From contig CM022666.1 in assembly GCA_012295275.1 (NCBI GenBank), positions 8,028,265 through 8,092,264 of the forward strand: 64,000 nucleotides of DNA, written 5' to 3'. Under the pieces are notes generated by a model. The model was not told the DNA's origin and ran no database searches. It saw only the letters and a list, made by a program, of their open reading frames with translations. The position numbers and the translations under genes are program-made. This stretch comes from Chrysomallon squamiferum. Taxonomy: Eukaryota > Mollusca > Gastropoda > Neomphalida > Peltospiridae. Every line of letters starts with the position of its first letter. Positions within the stretch are counted from its first letter, which is position 1. Positions 40,506 to 49,560 of this stretch are shown here, piece by piece.

Positions 40506-41004
40506 AAATAAACTCATTGATATTCATAGGACAAACATTTATAATAAGTTCGAAAAAAAATTCAGTGACCTCTTCTATAAAACTGGCCTTCGCAGTTTCA
40601 CTTTTAAATCATGGTGACATTCGACTCAGAACATTTTTAATCACTTGATTGTCATCATAAAGAAATAAATTAATATTAATGATACAGGGCTATTTGATAG
40701 TTTGTTTGTTTGTACTTGGTGACGCAACATTTCCTATGTTGTGTCCGATAGCAGAGGTTGAGGGCGTGCAAAGAGACAGGAACGATAACTCCAATTTGAC
40801 ATGTTGACGGCTTCCTTCGACTGTTCAGTCGTTATACTAATATTAAATTACAGCAGGACTTTGTTCAAGGCTGTAATTATTTTTTATCGATACAAGCAAA
40901 CGATAGATCGTTAAACACCTTAAACTACATGGGAATTGATAAATTAAAAATGTTAGAAACAAAAAAAATAATAATAATAATAAAAAAATAATAAATAAAA
41001 GTAA

Positions 41005-41035
<31 letters not shown>

Positions 41036-41511
41036 AAGTTAAAATTAAAAAAATTAAAAATAGAGATAATAAATTATTAAAAATGTATAAATTTATGCAT
41101 TATTATAGCTATGGCATATAACGATGATAATTAACATCACTGACAGTAGCGTCTTGCAAAGCGTAGTTATTAGCTTTAAATCCTTCACAGGTTCAGTTTC
41201 ATACATAAAATAACTGAAAGTGATCTACGTGGAGGATGAACAATCAAACAAACTGTAAAAATGCGTTTTTACGAAACTGTGCAACATTACAGAGTTCTTG
41301 GCTCTTACAAACAGATAACTACACGAGAAATTCAAACACAGGTGGATTTTTAATCCAGTAAAAATTCTTGACGTATGCTGAATGTAAATTGCTGGACATT
41401 TCAAAATAAAGGAATATTCAGCTTGTAGATTATTTTCATTACAATTTAACATTTTCATTCAGATTTTTCACTACAGGAATATATCTGCTTTGTTTAATAC
41501 CCAGCTGATGT

Positions 41512-41575
41512 GACGAAACACGTAACAATGAAACGAAACACGTAACAATGAAACGAAACACGTAACAATGAAACA
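41512..41575. repeat. 22-bp tandem repeat, three copies
   Basis: GACGAAACACGTAACAATGA-type unit, perfect in the second and third copy. Confidence 0.92.
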
Positions 41576-41703
41576 AAAGCAGTGTAACAGTTCGGTTGTT
41601 GTTCAAGTTTAACAGTGCAGACTGCTATAATCATAATAGGATTATTCATTAAGTCATCGCTTTTTTACCAGTATACGGCTATTGTTAAAGTGTATACATC
41701 AGT

Positions 41704-41737
<34 letters not shown>

Positions 41738-41875
41738 AATTTTTGTACTAATAAATTATTCCTAACTGCAGACCTTAGAAAATGCATTGATATTGGCATT
41801 TTTAGCTTTTATACTGCGATATTATTTAATACCAGAGAAAAAACAGTTGATTAAATAAACGTTGCTATGTATACC

Positions 41876-41985
41876 AGGATTTTGTTATCATAATCATCTA
41901 CATCATCATCATCATCTATCAGAATTTTATTATCATAATGATCTACATCATCATCATCATCTATCAGAATTTTATTATCATTATC
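41876..41985. repeat. 51-bp tandem repeat, two copies plus a partial
   Basis: Each copy holds TTATCATAATSATCTACATC, (ATC)n and TATCAGAATTTT. Confidence 0.88.
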
Positions 41986-42235
41986 ATCATCATAATAATT
42001 GTTGTTGTTGTTGTCTTTGTGTTATTACTATTATAACTTAATTATTTATTTATTCCTAACGGCAGTGTAAGTGCAGTCATGAACTTGCTATTTTCTTGTT
42101 ATACTTTATTTTCAGCACAAACTGATCGCCTGAAACAAACAAAACAATAAACAGGGATAATATAAAATGAATTTGGGCTATCGTATTTTATTTTTCTTGT
42201 AAACAATATACAAATAAATAAATTTGTTAGAAATG

Positions 42236-42893
42236 TATAGAAGTGTTTAGACCATTTGTGCATTAAGTACAAAATATATTTAGATCATTTGTGCATTAGA
42301 TACAAAACGTATTTAAACAATATATATATAACGTTCAAAACGTATTTAGACTATATGTATATAATGTTCATAACCTATTTAGACCATTTTTATATAACAT
42401 TCAAAACGTATTTAGATCATTTGTATATAATGTTCAAAACTTATTTAGACAATTTGTATATAACATTCAAAACATATTTAGACCATTTATATATAGCATT
42501 CAAACGTATTTAGACCATTTTTATATAACGTTCAAAACGTATTTAGACCATTTGTATATAACGTTCAAAACATATTAAGACCATTTGTATATAACGTTCA
42601 AAATATATTTAGACCATTTGTATATAACGTTCAAAACGTATTTAGACCATTTGTATATAACATTCAAAATGTATTAAGACCATTTGTATATAACGTTCAA
42701 AGCGTATTTAGACCATTTGTATATAACGTTCAAAATGTATTAAGACCATTTGTATATAACGCTCAAAACGTATTTAGACCATTTGTATATAACATTCAAA
42801 ATGTATTAAGACCATTTGTATATAACGTTCAAAGCGTATTTAGACTATTTGTAAATAACGTTCAAAACGTATTTAGACAATTTATGTAACGTA
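42236..42893. repeat. 33-bp minisatellite, about 20 copies
   Basis: The unit contains TTTAGACCATTTGTATA and then TAACGTTCAAAACGTA. Period 33 bp is a multiple of three, so one frame stays open for 85 codons in the first half, but the peptide is only the repeat. Copies vary at CGTT/CATT and CGTA/TGTA. First copies (42236-42310) are the most diverged. Confidence 0.93.
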
Positions 42894-43689
42894 CCTAAAA
42901 CACTTAAATTATTTGTTCTTAACTTTGAATAATGTATATAACGAACTGCGTAAATTTCTGAAAATGAATTCACACTCCGAACTGTTCTTGGCTAATGATT
43001 TCACATAGCATTTATTATTATTAAAATCTGGTTACTTTAAACTAAGTTATTTCATCTAGTAGATTCCTATTCATTATTTATAATTTATTCAGACAATGTC
43101 AGTAAGTGTATAATTTATTTAAATGTACGGTAATAAGGTGGGTTATATATGCGTACATACATAAACACACATAGAAACATATATACATAGACAAACATAC
43201 ATACATATATACTTACATACAAACACACACATATACATATATACGGATATATAAACACATTCACGGTTGGTTAACAGTTTATTTATTTATTTATTTATTT
43301 ATTTTATTTTTATTTTCCTAACTCTAAAATAAGCGAATTTCCCAGATCAGCCTATGTCATGGGTCACCAAAATGGCTGATACCTACATCAAGGTGTTGAT
43401 GAGATAGGTTTAGGTTTTGAACTTGAAGAGTAATGTAAAGATCCCAACCTTTGAGCAATGATAAAACTTTTTCAGCTTCTTTTGTCCTCTTCAAATACAT
43501 GTACGACTGAAGTGTACCTATGATGACTCGGTTTTGAAGATGTCATCAAATAATAATAATAATAATAATAATTAAAAAAAAAAAAAAATTATTGTAACTC
43601 AAAACATACAAAAACGTATTCCATAGATACACAGACACACGTATCAAATTATCTTAGCTCACAAGATTTGAAATGAATATTAATACAAT
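42894..43689. other. Intergenic DNA left of the gene array
   Basis: A CATA/CACA-type microsatellite lies at 43150-43262, ATTT at 43280-43310 and AAT plus poly(A) at 43550-43588. The stretch 43320-43545 is unique and has no exon-like pattern. Confidence 0.55.
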
Positions 43690-43782
43690 TCAAAAATATA
43701 CAAACACACATATCTCTATCTCAGAAACATACAAATACATATATGACTTAGACACATATGAATACACATCCCAGACAAAACG

Positions 43783-45108
43783 CTAAGATCTTTTCTTTAT
43801 AGAATTTCTCACATAGACAATTACTTTCCATGGATCTATATTGACATTGGTAGCAGCAAACAGCTCCAACGAACTGATGTCTGTGCGCATGTCTGACACT
43901 GTTCCCCGTGTAATGATCCGTGCATACGCTGGAATGCGACCTTTAGAATTCTTCAAGGCAGGCAACCCAATACCGAGACTGAAACTGAAAAGTTTCCGAT
44001 CATCTACAAATGCCCTGAGAACAAAGTATATCAGTTCAAAGAAATGTTCGTCTGCTTCCTGGCTAATCACGACAACTTCGTTATCCTTTCTCGGTATCAG
44101 ACTGGCGAAAACTACAGCGTTTCCGTGGTGAGCTGTGAGTCCAAGAAGTGAGTAGAAATGAACAAGATCCTGGAAGTAATTGGTGCCAGTGTTTCGGTAG
44201 TAGCTCTCGGCCGCCGATCTCCACATCTCGATGACGCCGTGGTAGCTGGTTGGATCGAGAAAGCCGTGCATGTGTGGATGGATTTGACTGACTCCTGCTT
44301 TAGGAAACAGGTCCCACACTATTAAAGGATACTGAGATTTGTTATCAAAGACACTGGCTGCTCGAAACCACTTCACAGACAGGAGCATCATGTCCATGAA
44401 CTCTTCCAGCGTCCACTTCAGTGGATGGTGCTTCTTGAGGACAAACAAAGCGTGCCAGTTGTCCATCTTGAAAGCGTTGGAAGCGGTAAATGCGTGTTTC
44501 GACTCCAGCCGATGTATTACATGCTCGGCCGTGAAATTTCGATAGCTACAAAAGTCGCACGATATTTCGCTTTCGGAAACCAACCTCTCGACGTAATCCT
44601 CCTCAGATTCCTTCGGTCGTACAACAGGTCGTTTCTCTCTTAAAGGATTGAAAATGGTTTCTTCTCTAGTGTAGTAATTGTAGATGTGTATAATTTCCTG
44701 CTGCCTGGACTGCTGAAACAAATCCTCATCGTTACCTAACCACGATCTCATTTTCATTTCGAATGGTTTTGGAAACAATATCGGAGCTCTACGTTTCTCG
44801 ATACGAAAAACAGACGAAAACTTTCTGTGTAAATCTTTGCAGTGAAAATCTTCAGATTGTGACCATTGCTGGGTAATGTCTTCGAGATTAGAAACAGAAA
44901 ACAGAAGAGACTTTTCTTTTAGACATCTTCTTCTGAACCACGACTGGTCGTATGACGATTTTACAACGAGTCTCGGCCATTGTGAATAAGAACTGTTCAG
45001 CGATGAGGTTAAATTCGGCAAGTTTTTTATGCCCACAGCAGAGAAATAGAAAATTAACAACACAGTCGTAATTGTGAAGAATAGAAATATACGTCGCCGA
45101 GAGTACAT
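43783..45108 (-). CDS. Membrane-anchored GALT/HIT-superfamily protein, copy 1 (intact)
   Basis: 441 residues, one exon. Residues 1-6 are short and basic, 7-27 form a hydrophobic signal anchor (FLFFTITTVLLIFYFSAVGI), so a type II membrane protein with a lumenal catalytic part is predicted. Sequons NLT (32-34), NSS (38-40) and NFT (191-193) fit lumenal exposure. Catalytic-domain signs: NPLREKRP (154-161), CDFC (184-187, like the zinc CxxC of galactose-1-phosphate uridylyltransferase), a substrate-loop-like NAFKMDNWHALFVLKKHHPL, and GVSQIHPHMHGFL with HPHMH at 277-281. The C-terminal half (to PWKVIVYVRNSIKKRS) resembles the second HIT-like half of GALT. Classical GALT has HPHxQ and HIT hydrolases HxHxH, so transferase versus hydrolase or phosphorylase activity is open; the substrate is unknown. 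Closest to copy 4 at its N-terminus but with its own promoter. Confidence 0.85.
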   Translation of the reverse strand: MYSRRRIFLFFTITTVLLIFYFSAVGIKNLPNLTSSLNSSYSQWPRLVVKSSYDQSWFRRRCLKEKSLLFSVSNLEDITQQWSQSEDFHCKDLHRKFSSVFRIEKRRAPILFPKPFEMKMRSWLGNDEDLFQQSRQQEIIHIYNYYTREETIFNPLREKRPVVRPKESEEDYVERLVSESEISCDFCSYRNFTAEHVIHRLESKHAFTASNAFKMDNWHALFVLKKHHPLKWTLEEFMDMMLLSVKWFRAASVFDNKSQYPLIVWDLFPKAGVSQIHPHMHGFLDPTSYHGVIEMWRSAAESYYRNTGTNYFQDLVHFYSLLGLTAHHGNAVVFASLIPRKDNEVVVISQEADEHFFELIYFVLRAFVDDRKLFSFSLGIGLPALKNSKGRIPAYARIITRGTVSDMRTDISSLELFAATNVNIDPWKVIVYVRNSIKKRS

Positions 45109-45937
45109 TGTTTTAAATCATTTCATCTCAAGCTTGTTTCGCTATGTGTTTTTATACAAATTTTCTATCGTCGTTTCAGGATTTCAAACCCGATTACCTG
45201 CTAATCTCAAATTTCTTTTAATGCTCAATATCCACTTCTTGTTTTAACTTGCAACGTGTAATCCGTTTCTGTAGGGCTGGACACGAATAACTGTAGATGT
45301 TTATCGAATATTCAGTAGTCAGTGAAACACAGTGTTTAACGTGGAGTTTATTTTATTTCATTTCGTCGGAGACGTTGTTTTCACTTGCTAATTTTGTCAA
45401 ACATCTGTACATTACTTTCAATAGCCGGCTGTTTTTTATTGCCCGATTGATTAATCAATTCATAAAAAAAACCTGGAAAAGATTTAAAGAGCAATGGTGA
45501 CAGCTAATGGGCGTTGTCTCATTTCAAACTGCGAAACAGAAAGTCGTAGATAAATGTCCTCCTGACAAAGGACTGGTGTTTTGAATCAGTCCTCTTAAAC
45601 AGACAAACCGATGATCTCGGTGTATCGAATTTGTAACTTTAAAAAATGTGTTCTGTTATTACAGGCGTTGCACTTGAATGACTACTACGTTTTCAATGCA
45701 GGTGAATGCATGCTTAAATACAGTTATTATTTGGTTTTTCACCATGAAAGCAAAGCCTGCAAGTTTAATTGTATGTTGTCTTTGTCAGAACGCACAGGCA
45801 TTTTCCTGTGCACAAAAGAAACACACAGTAACACACAAACAGAGAGACAGATTCAGAGAGAGCAAAGAGAGATATATACACACACACATACAAACGTAAA
45901 TTTGTGAACATGCCCATAAGCACATGTGAACATATGC

Positions 45938-45939
<2 letters not shown>
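45109..45939. other. Unique flank upstream of copy 1
   Basis: About 800 bp with little similarity to the spacers of the other units beyond the first few bases next to the start codon. It ends in a CA/GA-rich stretch (45800-45895). No exon recognised. Confidence 0.55.
45150..45156 (-). promoter_or_regulatory. Possible TATA box of copy 1
   Basis: TATAAAA on the minus strand 42 bp upstream of the copy 1 start codon. The region upstream of copy 1 (45109 onward) is not the conserved flank seen upstream of copies 2-4, which lack a TATA box at this place. Confidence 0.4.
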
Positions 45940-45971
<32 letters not shown>

Positions 45972-46175
45972 CACACACATACATATGCACACATATATGC
46001 ATACATATACATATACATCCATACATATAAACATACATACATATACACACACATACATACATACACACATACATATATACATACATACATACATATACAC
46101 ACACATACATACATACATACACACACATACATACATACACACACACATACATACATACATACACACATACATACG
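45940..46175. repeat. (CATA)n/(CACA)n microsatellite
   Basis: Imperfect CATA and CACA units over about 235 bp. All Cys/Val/Met- or Thr/His-rich ORFs here are artefacts. A short CATA run is present at the same relative place in the other spacers (for example 49068-49090), so this is an expanded spacer element. Confidence 0.93.
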
Positions 46176-46263
46176 TAGGCATGTATGTATCAGGTACGTA
46201 TGGTTAGTCGGGTTTGAAAATGTCGCGATCATAAATAAAGAATAATTTTGATTTCAGGTCAAA

Positions 46264-46380
46264 AACTGTGCAGCTATAAAGTTAAATTCGGCAAGTTTTT
46301 ATGCCCACAGCAGAGAAATAGATAATTATCAACACAGTCTCAATTGTCAAGAATAGAAATATAGTTCGCTCAGAATACAT
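46264..46380 (-). pseudogene. Relict 5' end of a fifth array gene
   Basis: Corresponds to about the first 39 codons (start codon at 46380-46378, anchor MYSERTIFLFLTIETVLIII) of the array gene. One T is missing in the T run after the anchor, so even this part is out of frame after residue 28. Just beyond it the sequence joins directly to spacer-like DNA (GGGTTTGAAAATGTCG, CATAAATAAAGAATAATTTT at 46210-46256), which normally lies downstream of the gene. Gene body and 3' flank, about 1.6 kb, have therefore been deleted in one step. The anchor is most like that of copy 4. Confidence 0.85.
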
Positions 46381-46611
46381 TGTTTCAAATAATTTAGTTA
46401 TGTAATTTTCACACGTAACTTGTAAGACACTATGCACTTTTAAAATAATTTTCCACCGTTCTTTTAAATCTTGTAAGACGGGTGCATACGTATCTCAGAT
46501 TTCTAAGTGCGGCGATCAGTTGCAAGATAAAACATCCTGTTTTATTTTAGCTGCGTTTTACATGAGATACGTTTTATGTTTTACCAGCTAATATTACTAA
46601 GTATCGTGCAT

Positions 46612-46612
<1 letters not shown>
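46381..46612 (-). promoter_or_regulatory. Conserved upstream flank of the relict copy
   Basis: Matches the flanks upstream of copies 2-4: GTTTCAAATAATTTA next to the start, TTTTCCACCGTT, ACTTGTAAGACG..TGCATACGTATCTCAG and GAGATACGTTTTATG further out. Its conservation in all four units suggests it carries the promoter, although no core motif is identifiable. Confidence 0.5.
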
Positions 46613-46671
<59 letters not shown>

Positions 46672-46698
46672 GTATATGTAAAGATGTAGGTACGTGTG

Positions 46699-46729
<31 letters not shown>

Positions 46730-46794
46730 ATGAAGGTATGTGTGTGTGTATATATATATGTATATATGTATATATTTATGTATATATGTATATG
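46613..46794. repeat. (GT)n and (TA/TG)n microsatellite
   Basis: GT units 46615-46658, then TATA/TATG-rich sequence up to the transposon insertion point. Confidence 0.93.
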
Positions 46795-46796
46795 TA

Positions 46797-48052
46797 GGTA
46801 AGGTGGGGTAACTCTGGTCCCTAAGATATGTTATAACTTACATCCACTATACTGTTCTGTGGAGGCTTCTGGAACTTTGTTGATATAAACAGAACCTACT
46901 TCTCATTAGAACAAAGGATGTAGTAGGTAAGCAGCCATTTACATGTGAAGTATAGTGGCCATGAAAGTAGTGAAAACAACAAGGTTGTAAAAAAGTGCGT
47001 CTTGAGGTTTCAAAAGTGAGTGGTTTTTTTTACTTCTATAGACATAAGGTTATTGATAATTTATAACAGGTAAACATATAATCAATTATTAAGTTCAGCA
47101 GAAGAAACTTGATTAATATGTTCTAATTAGGAAACGAGTGTATGTTTTATTGTACTCCACCACTTCGGGCAATTCTGGCCCTCATCATGGGGTAAATCTG
47201 GCCCCGTATGTGTTGGAGAAATCAATAGGTTTGGCATTGCTATAGTCCATTCTGAGTTTTATTTAAGTTTCTTGAAACAGTTGAAAGTCCATGGTCCATC
47301 TGGTGCGGCACGTTGTCAAAATGCAAATAAAATCTAAAGGACGAGGTATGCCGAGGCACTGACAGAAGAAGAAAGTGTCAACAAGTATGAAGAAAAGTTG
47401 GCAGAGAAGAAGAGGAAGGAGGAAGAAAAAACTAAAATGAACAAAGAATGGACTAGGCAAAACAAAAACCCCCCATTTCACAAAAGCAGATAAAAAGACA
47501 GAGATGTAGTAGATATACAAGAAAAACGTGAACTCTGTGGCAGAGTTGATGATGGAATGAATTCTGACGAGTTCATAGGATGTGACGGGTGCCCAAATTG
47601 GTATTGTCTTGATTCTTGCGCAAACCTCGAAATCCCGGCTGGTGCGGAATTGAAAGATATTGTATTCTTGTGTGATATTTGTCAAGGAGTTTAGTTTTTA
47701 AACTAAACTCTTAGTTTTTGAATTTGAATTATATTATGATTAGTACTAATTATTATTAGTAGTACAATGATTACATAGCAATAATCAGTACAACAAATTT
47801 GAGGTCCAAAATACATCATGAATGTGGGGCCAGATTTACCCCAAATCAACAGAGCAAATGTGGCCCCTGACAACAATTTTTAACCTGGTTCCCATTTCAA
47901 AAATATAAACACCATGCTACTAGTGTTTGTGTATTTTGAAACAGAAATAGATATACTACACATTATTCACTCCATTTTGTTGTTTCCTTTTGTTTGTGAA
48001 ACTGTAGGTGAGGTTGAATGGAAAAAGGGGCCAGAATTACCCCACCCTACCC
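46797..48052. mobile_element. TA-flanked DNA transposon remnant, about 1.26 kb
   Basis: The left end reads GGTAAGGTGGGGTAACTC and the right end, read inward, GGGTAGGGTGGGGTAATTC; similarity continues for about 7 more bases (TGGTCCC / TGGCCCC). Both ends are flanked by TA (46795-46796 and 48053-48054) within TA-rich microsatellite. Further GGGGTAAATCTGGCCCC-type words in both orientations lie inside (about 47168-47210 and 47824-47872), that is, subterminal repeats. TA target sites and a charged, transposase-like C-terminus with a zinc finger (47317-47694) suggest the Tc1/mariner superfamily, pogo/Tigger-like branch. The catalytic DDE part is missing, so it is non-autonomous. Confidence 0.8.
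47317..47694 (+). pseudogene. Transposase C-terminal fragment with PHD-like zinc finger
   Basis: One frame reads a Lys/Glu-rich helix (ALTEEESVNKYEEKLAEKKR), then an internal stop at 47491-47493, then about 66 further codons to TAG at 47692-47694. The last part has PHD-finger spacing: LCGRVDD, FIGCDGC, WYCLDSC, FLCDIC. The usual PHD histidine (WYH) is replaced by Cys (WYC). The frame is closed upstream by a TAA near 47331 and by lack of homology further left. It is the decayed end of the element's transposase, not a host gene. Confidence 0.7.
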
Positions 48053-48054
48053 TA

Positions 48055-48109
48055 TATATATATGTATGTATGCATGTATGTGTGTGTATTTATGTATGTA
48101 TGTCTATGC

Positions 48110-48153
<44 letters not shown>

Positions 48154-48306
48154 ATAGATAGATAGATAGATAGATATAGATATATACAGATAAATGAACA
48201 ATGAAAATATGTTGTCTTAAATACCTTTCAGTAGATTGCACACAGACAACATTGATGAAAACATTAACACAAGATGACGAAGTCAATATTTAACAAACGT
48301 TTTATA
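48055..48306. repeat. Spacer microsatellites right of the transposon
   Basis: TATG, (GT)n (48112-48152) and (GATA)n (48153-48180) runs continue the microsatellite split by the transposon. The conserved spacer phrase ATGTTGTCTTAAATA follows at about 48209. Confidence 0.88.
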
Positions 48307-48352
48307 GGAGACTCGAACGTGTGGCGCCCATTTGCTCAACAAAACAACCTTT
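48307..48352 (-). repeat. tRNA-like (SINE) fragment, unit of copy 2
   Basis: On the minus strand it reads AGGTTGT, GTTGAGCAAATGGGCGCC-like sequence and CGTTCGAGTCT, the B-box-like end of the tRNA-like sequence at 48878-48945. The A-box segment is deleted. Equivalent fragments lie at 51299-51344, 54013-54058 and 56723-56768, so it was present before the units were duplicated. Confidence 0.65.
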
Positions 48353-48482
48353 TATATGTGTGTGTATATTAATGTACGCTTGTAAACATGTGAAGATGTG
48401 AACATAGTTTGAAAATGTGTCATTAAATAAATAAATACTTCACATACACACACACACATACACACACATACATACACACACA

Positions 48483-48520
<38 letters not shown>

Positions 48521-48695
48521 AGGGTGGCGACTAAAGCAGGAAGTTAAATGAGATATCGCGGCGATCACGTGTTACTTATTCATTTCAAAGCCAGCGAGTT
48601 CACTGTAAATCGGGACTCAAAGTGAAATATATGGGCCGTGTATTTGGTGTCAGCTCCGTCGCTTGGCAACCGGCTATTTATAAACCCTGCTCGGG
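48353..48695. other. Spacer DNA with (CA)n, unit of copy 2
   Basis: Conserved spacer: TATTAATGTACGC, (CA)n at 48440-48519, GGTGGCGACTAAAGCAGG, AATGAGATATCGCGGCGATC. No gene. Confidence 0.7.
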
Positions 48696-49068
48696 TCTAT
48701 GTGCAAATTCTATTCAGAAGTACACAAGACAGAGAATATTCAAAATCCTAAACTACATAAATGCCAGTGCCAGGTTTCCCACAAAAAAATAGATGCACGC
48801 AAAAATAATGAAAGACAAAGAACGGCGTGCTTCGTGGGAAGCGATGATTACCTTCGGTTATTGAGCAACTTTTTTTAAGGTTGTCTCATGGCCGAACGGT
48901 AAAATCGGCGGGCGAATGGGTGCATACGTTCGAGTCTCGTCACCGGCATCTGACGGGTTTGTGATTGGACTTTGTCATCCTGCGCTAGTGCGTTCCGGAA
49001 TATTGTCTATGTGCAGAGCCTATTTAGACGTACATAAGACAGAGAATATTCAAAATCCTAAACTACAT
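48696..49068 (+). mobile_element. tRNA-like SINE insertion inside a 63-bp direct duplication
   Basis: Two 63-bp copies (48696-48758 and 49006-49068, both ending GAATATTCAAAATCCTAAAC plus TACAT) bracket 247 bp absent from the other units. In this insert, 48878-48945 looks tRNA-derived: TGGCCGAACGG (48889-48899) fits the pol III A box exactly and CGTTCGAGTCT (48927-48937) fits the B box at 9 of 11 positions. It is not a plausible functional tRNA, since no clear acceptor stem is visible. The flanking repeats are too long for an ordinary SINE target-site duplication, so unequal exchange or a duplication carrying a SINE is more likely. Confidence 0.65.
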
Positions 49069-49560
49069 ACATACGTACATACACATATGCATACGCAAGA
49101 ATGTATGTAAGTCGGATTTGAAAATGTCGGCACCATAAATAAAGAATAATTTTTATTTCAACTAAGATATACACAAAATACTTTTACTATACAGATATAA
49201 CCAGTGACTACCTAGCACATGACAAGTATGGCTCGTAGCCTGTTCGCCATTTGAAGAGGGCGCCACTGAGCACTTTCTGTTAACACTGACTGCTATTTTT
49301 AGAGGAGTTTTATGGTATAAAGTAATTTGAAAGATGATGTCAGATGTTTGGACAAGGTGTACAATTTCAGTGCTTGTCATAGACGCTATTTTCCTTAGAT
49401 ACCCCTCTGGTTTTACTAATTAATATACAAAAACAGAAATACATTTGATTACAAATCCGAAACAAACAAAAGCTCGTATACTGTATCTCAGAAATATATA
49501 AATATACACACCGTTCTTTTATGACTTAGACACATGAACATACACATCCGAGACAAAACG
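49069..49560. other. 3' flank of copy 2
   Basis: Shared spacer sequence. For minus-strand transcripts an AATAAA (TTTATT at 49152-49157) lies about 400 nt after the stop codon and is conserved in the units of copies 3 and 4 (51837-51842 and 54562-54567), so it is a likely polyadenylation signal. GAAGAGGGCGCCACTGAGCA is another block kept in all units. Confidence 0.55.

Larger units (their letters stand above)
37360..42235. other. Gene-poor intergenic region
   Basis: No supported gene. Contains a direct duplication of about 80-bp period at 39476-39620, (GT)n at 39926-39993, (ATT)n at 40452-40505, AAAT/AAT runs at 40966-41037, a 22-bp repeat in three copies at 41512-41575 and a 51-bp repeat at 41876-41985. 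The rest is unique and AT-rich. The minus-strand ORF over 37119-37358 only overlaps the 5' end of the MID1IP1-like gene and is not coding. Confidence 0.55.

Noticed and set aside
42236-42893. CRISPR-like regular array
   Set aside because: The units are contiguous with no unique spacers, and the genome is animal; it is a minisatellite. The same applies to 6221-6790.
43841-44643. Plus-strand ORFs of 68-96 codons, repeated at 49619-50421, 52282-53085 and 54922-55808
   Set aside because: Antisense shadows of the conserved minus-strand GALT/HIT genes; they recur only because the genes do.
45765-46245. Cys/Val/Tyr/Met-rich and Thr/His-rich ORFs of 100-155 codons
   Set aside because: Translations of the CATA/CACA microsatellite; overlapping ORFs on both strands.
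47263-47685. 140-codon minus-strand ORF in the transposon
   Set aside because: Antisense to the transposase tail with the zinc-finger pattern, which has the better biological reading.
48878-48945. Functional tRNA gene
   Set aside because: A and B boxes are present but I could not find a paired acceptor stem or a clear anticodon arm; better explained as a tRNA-derived SINE head.
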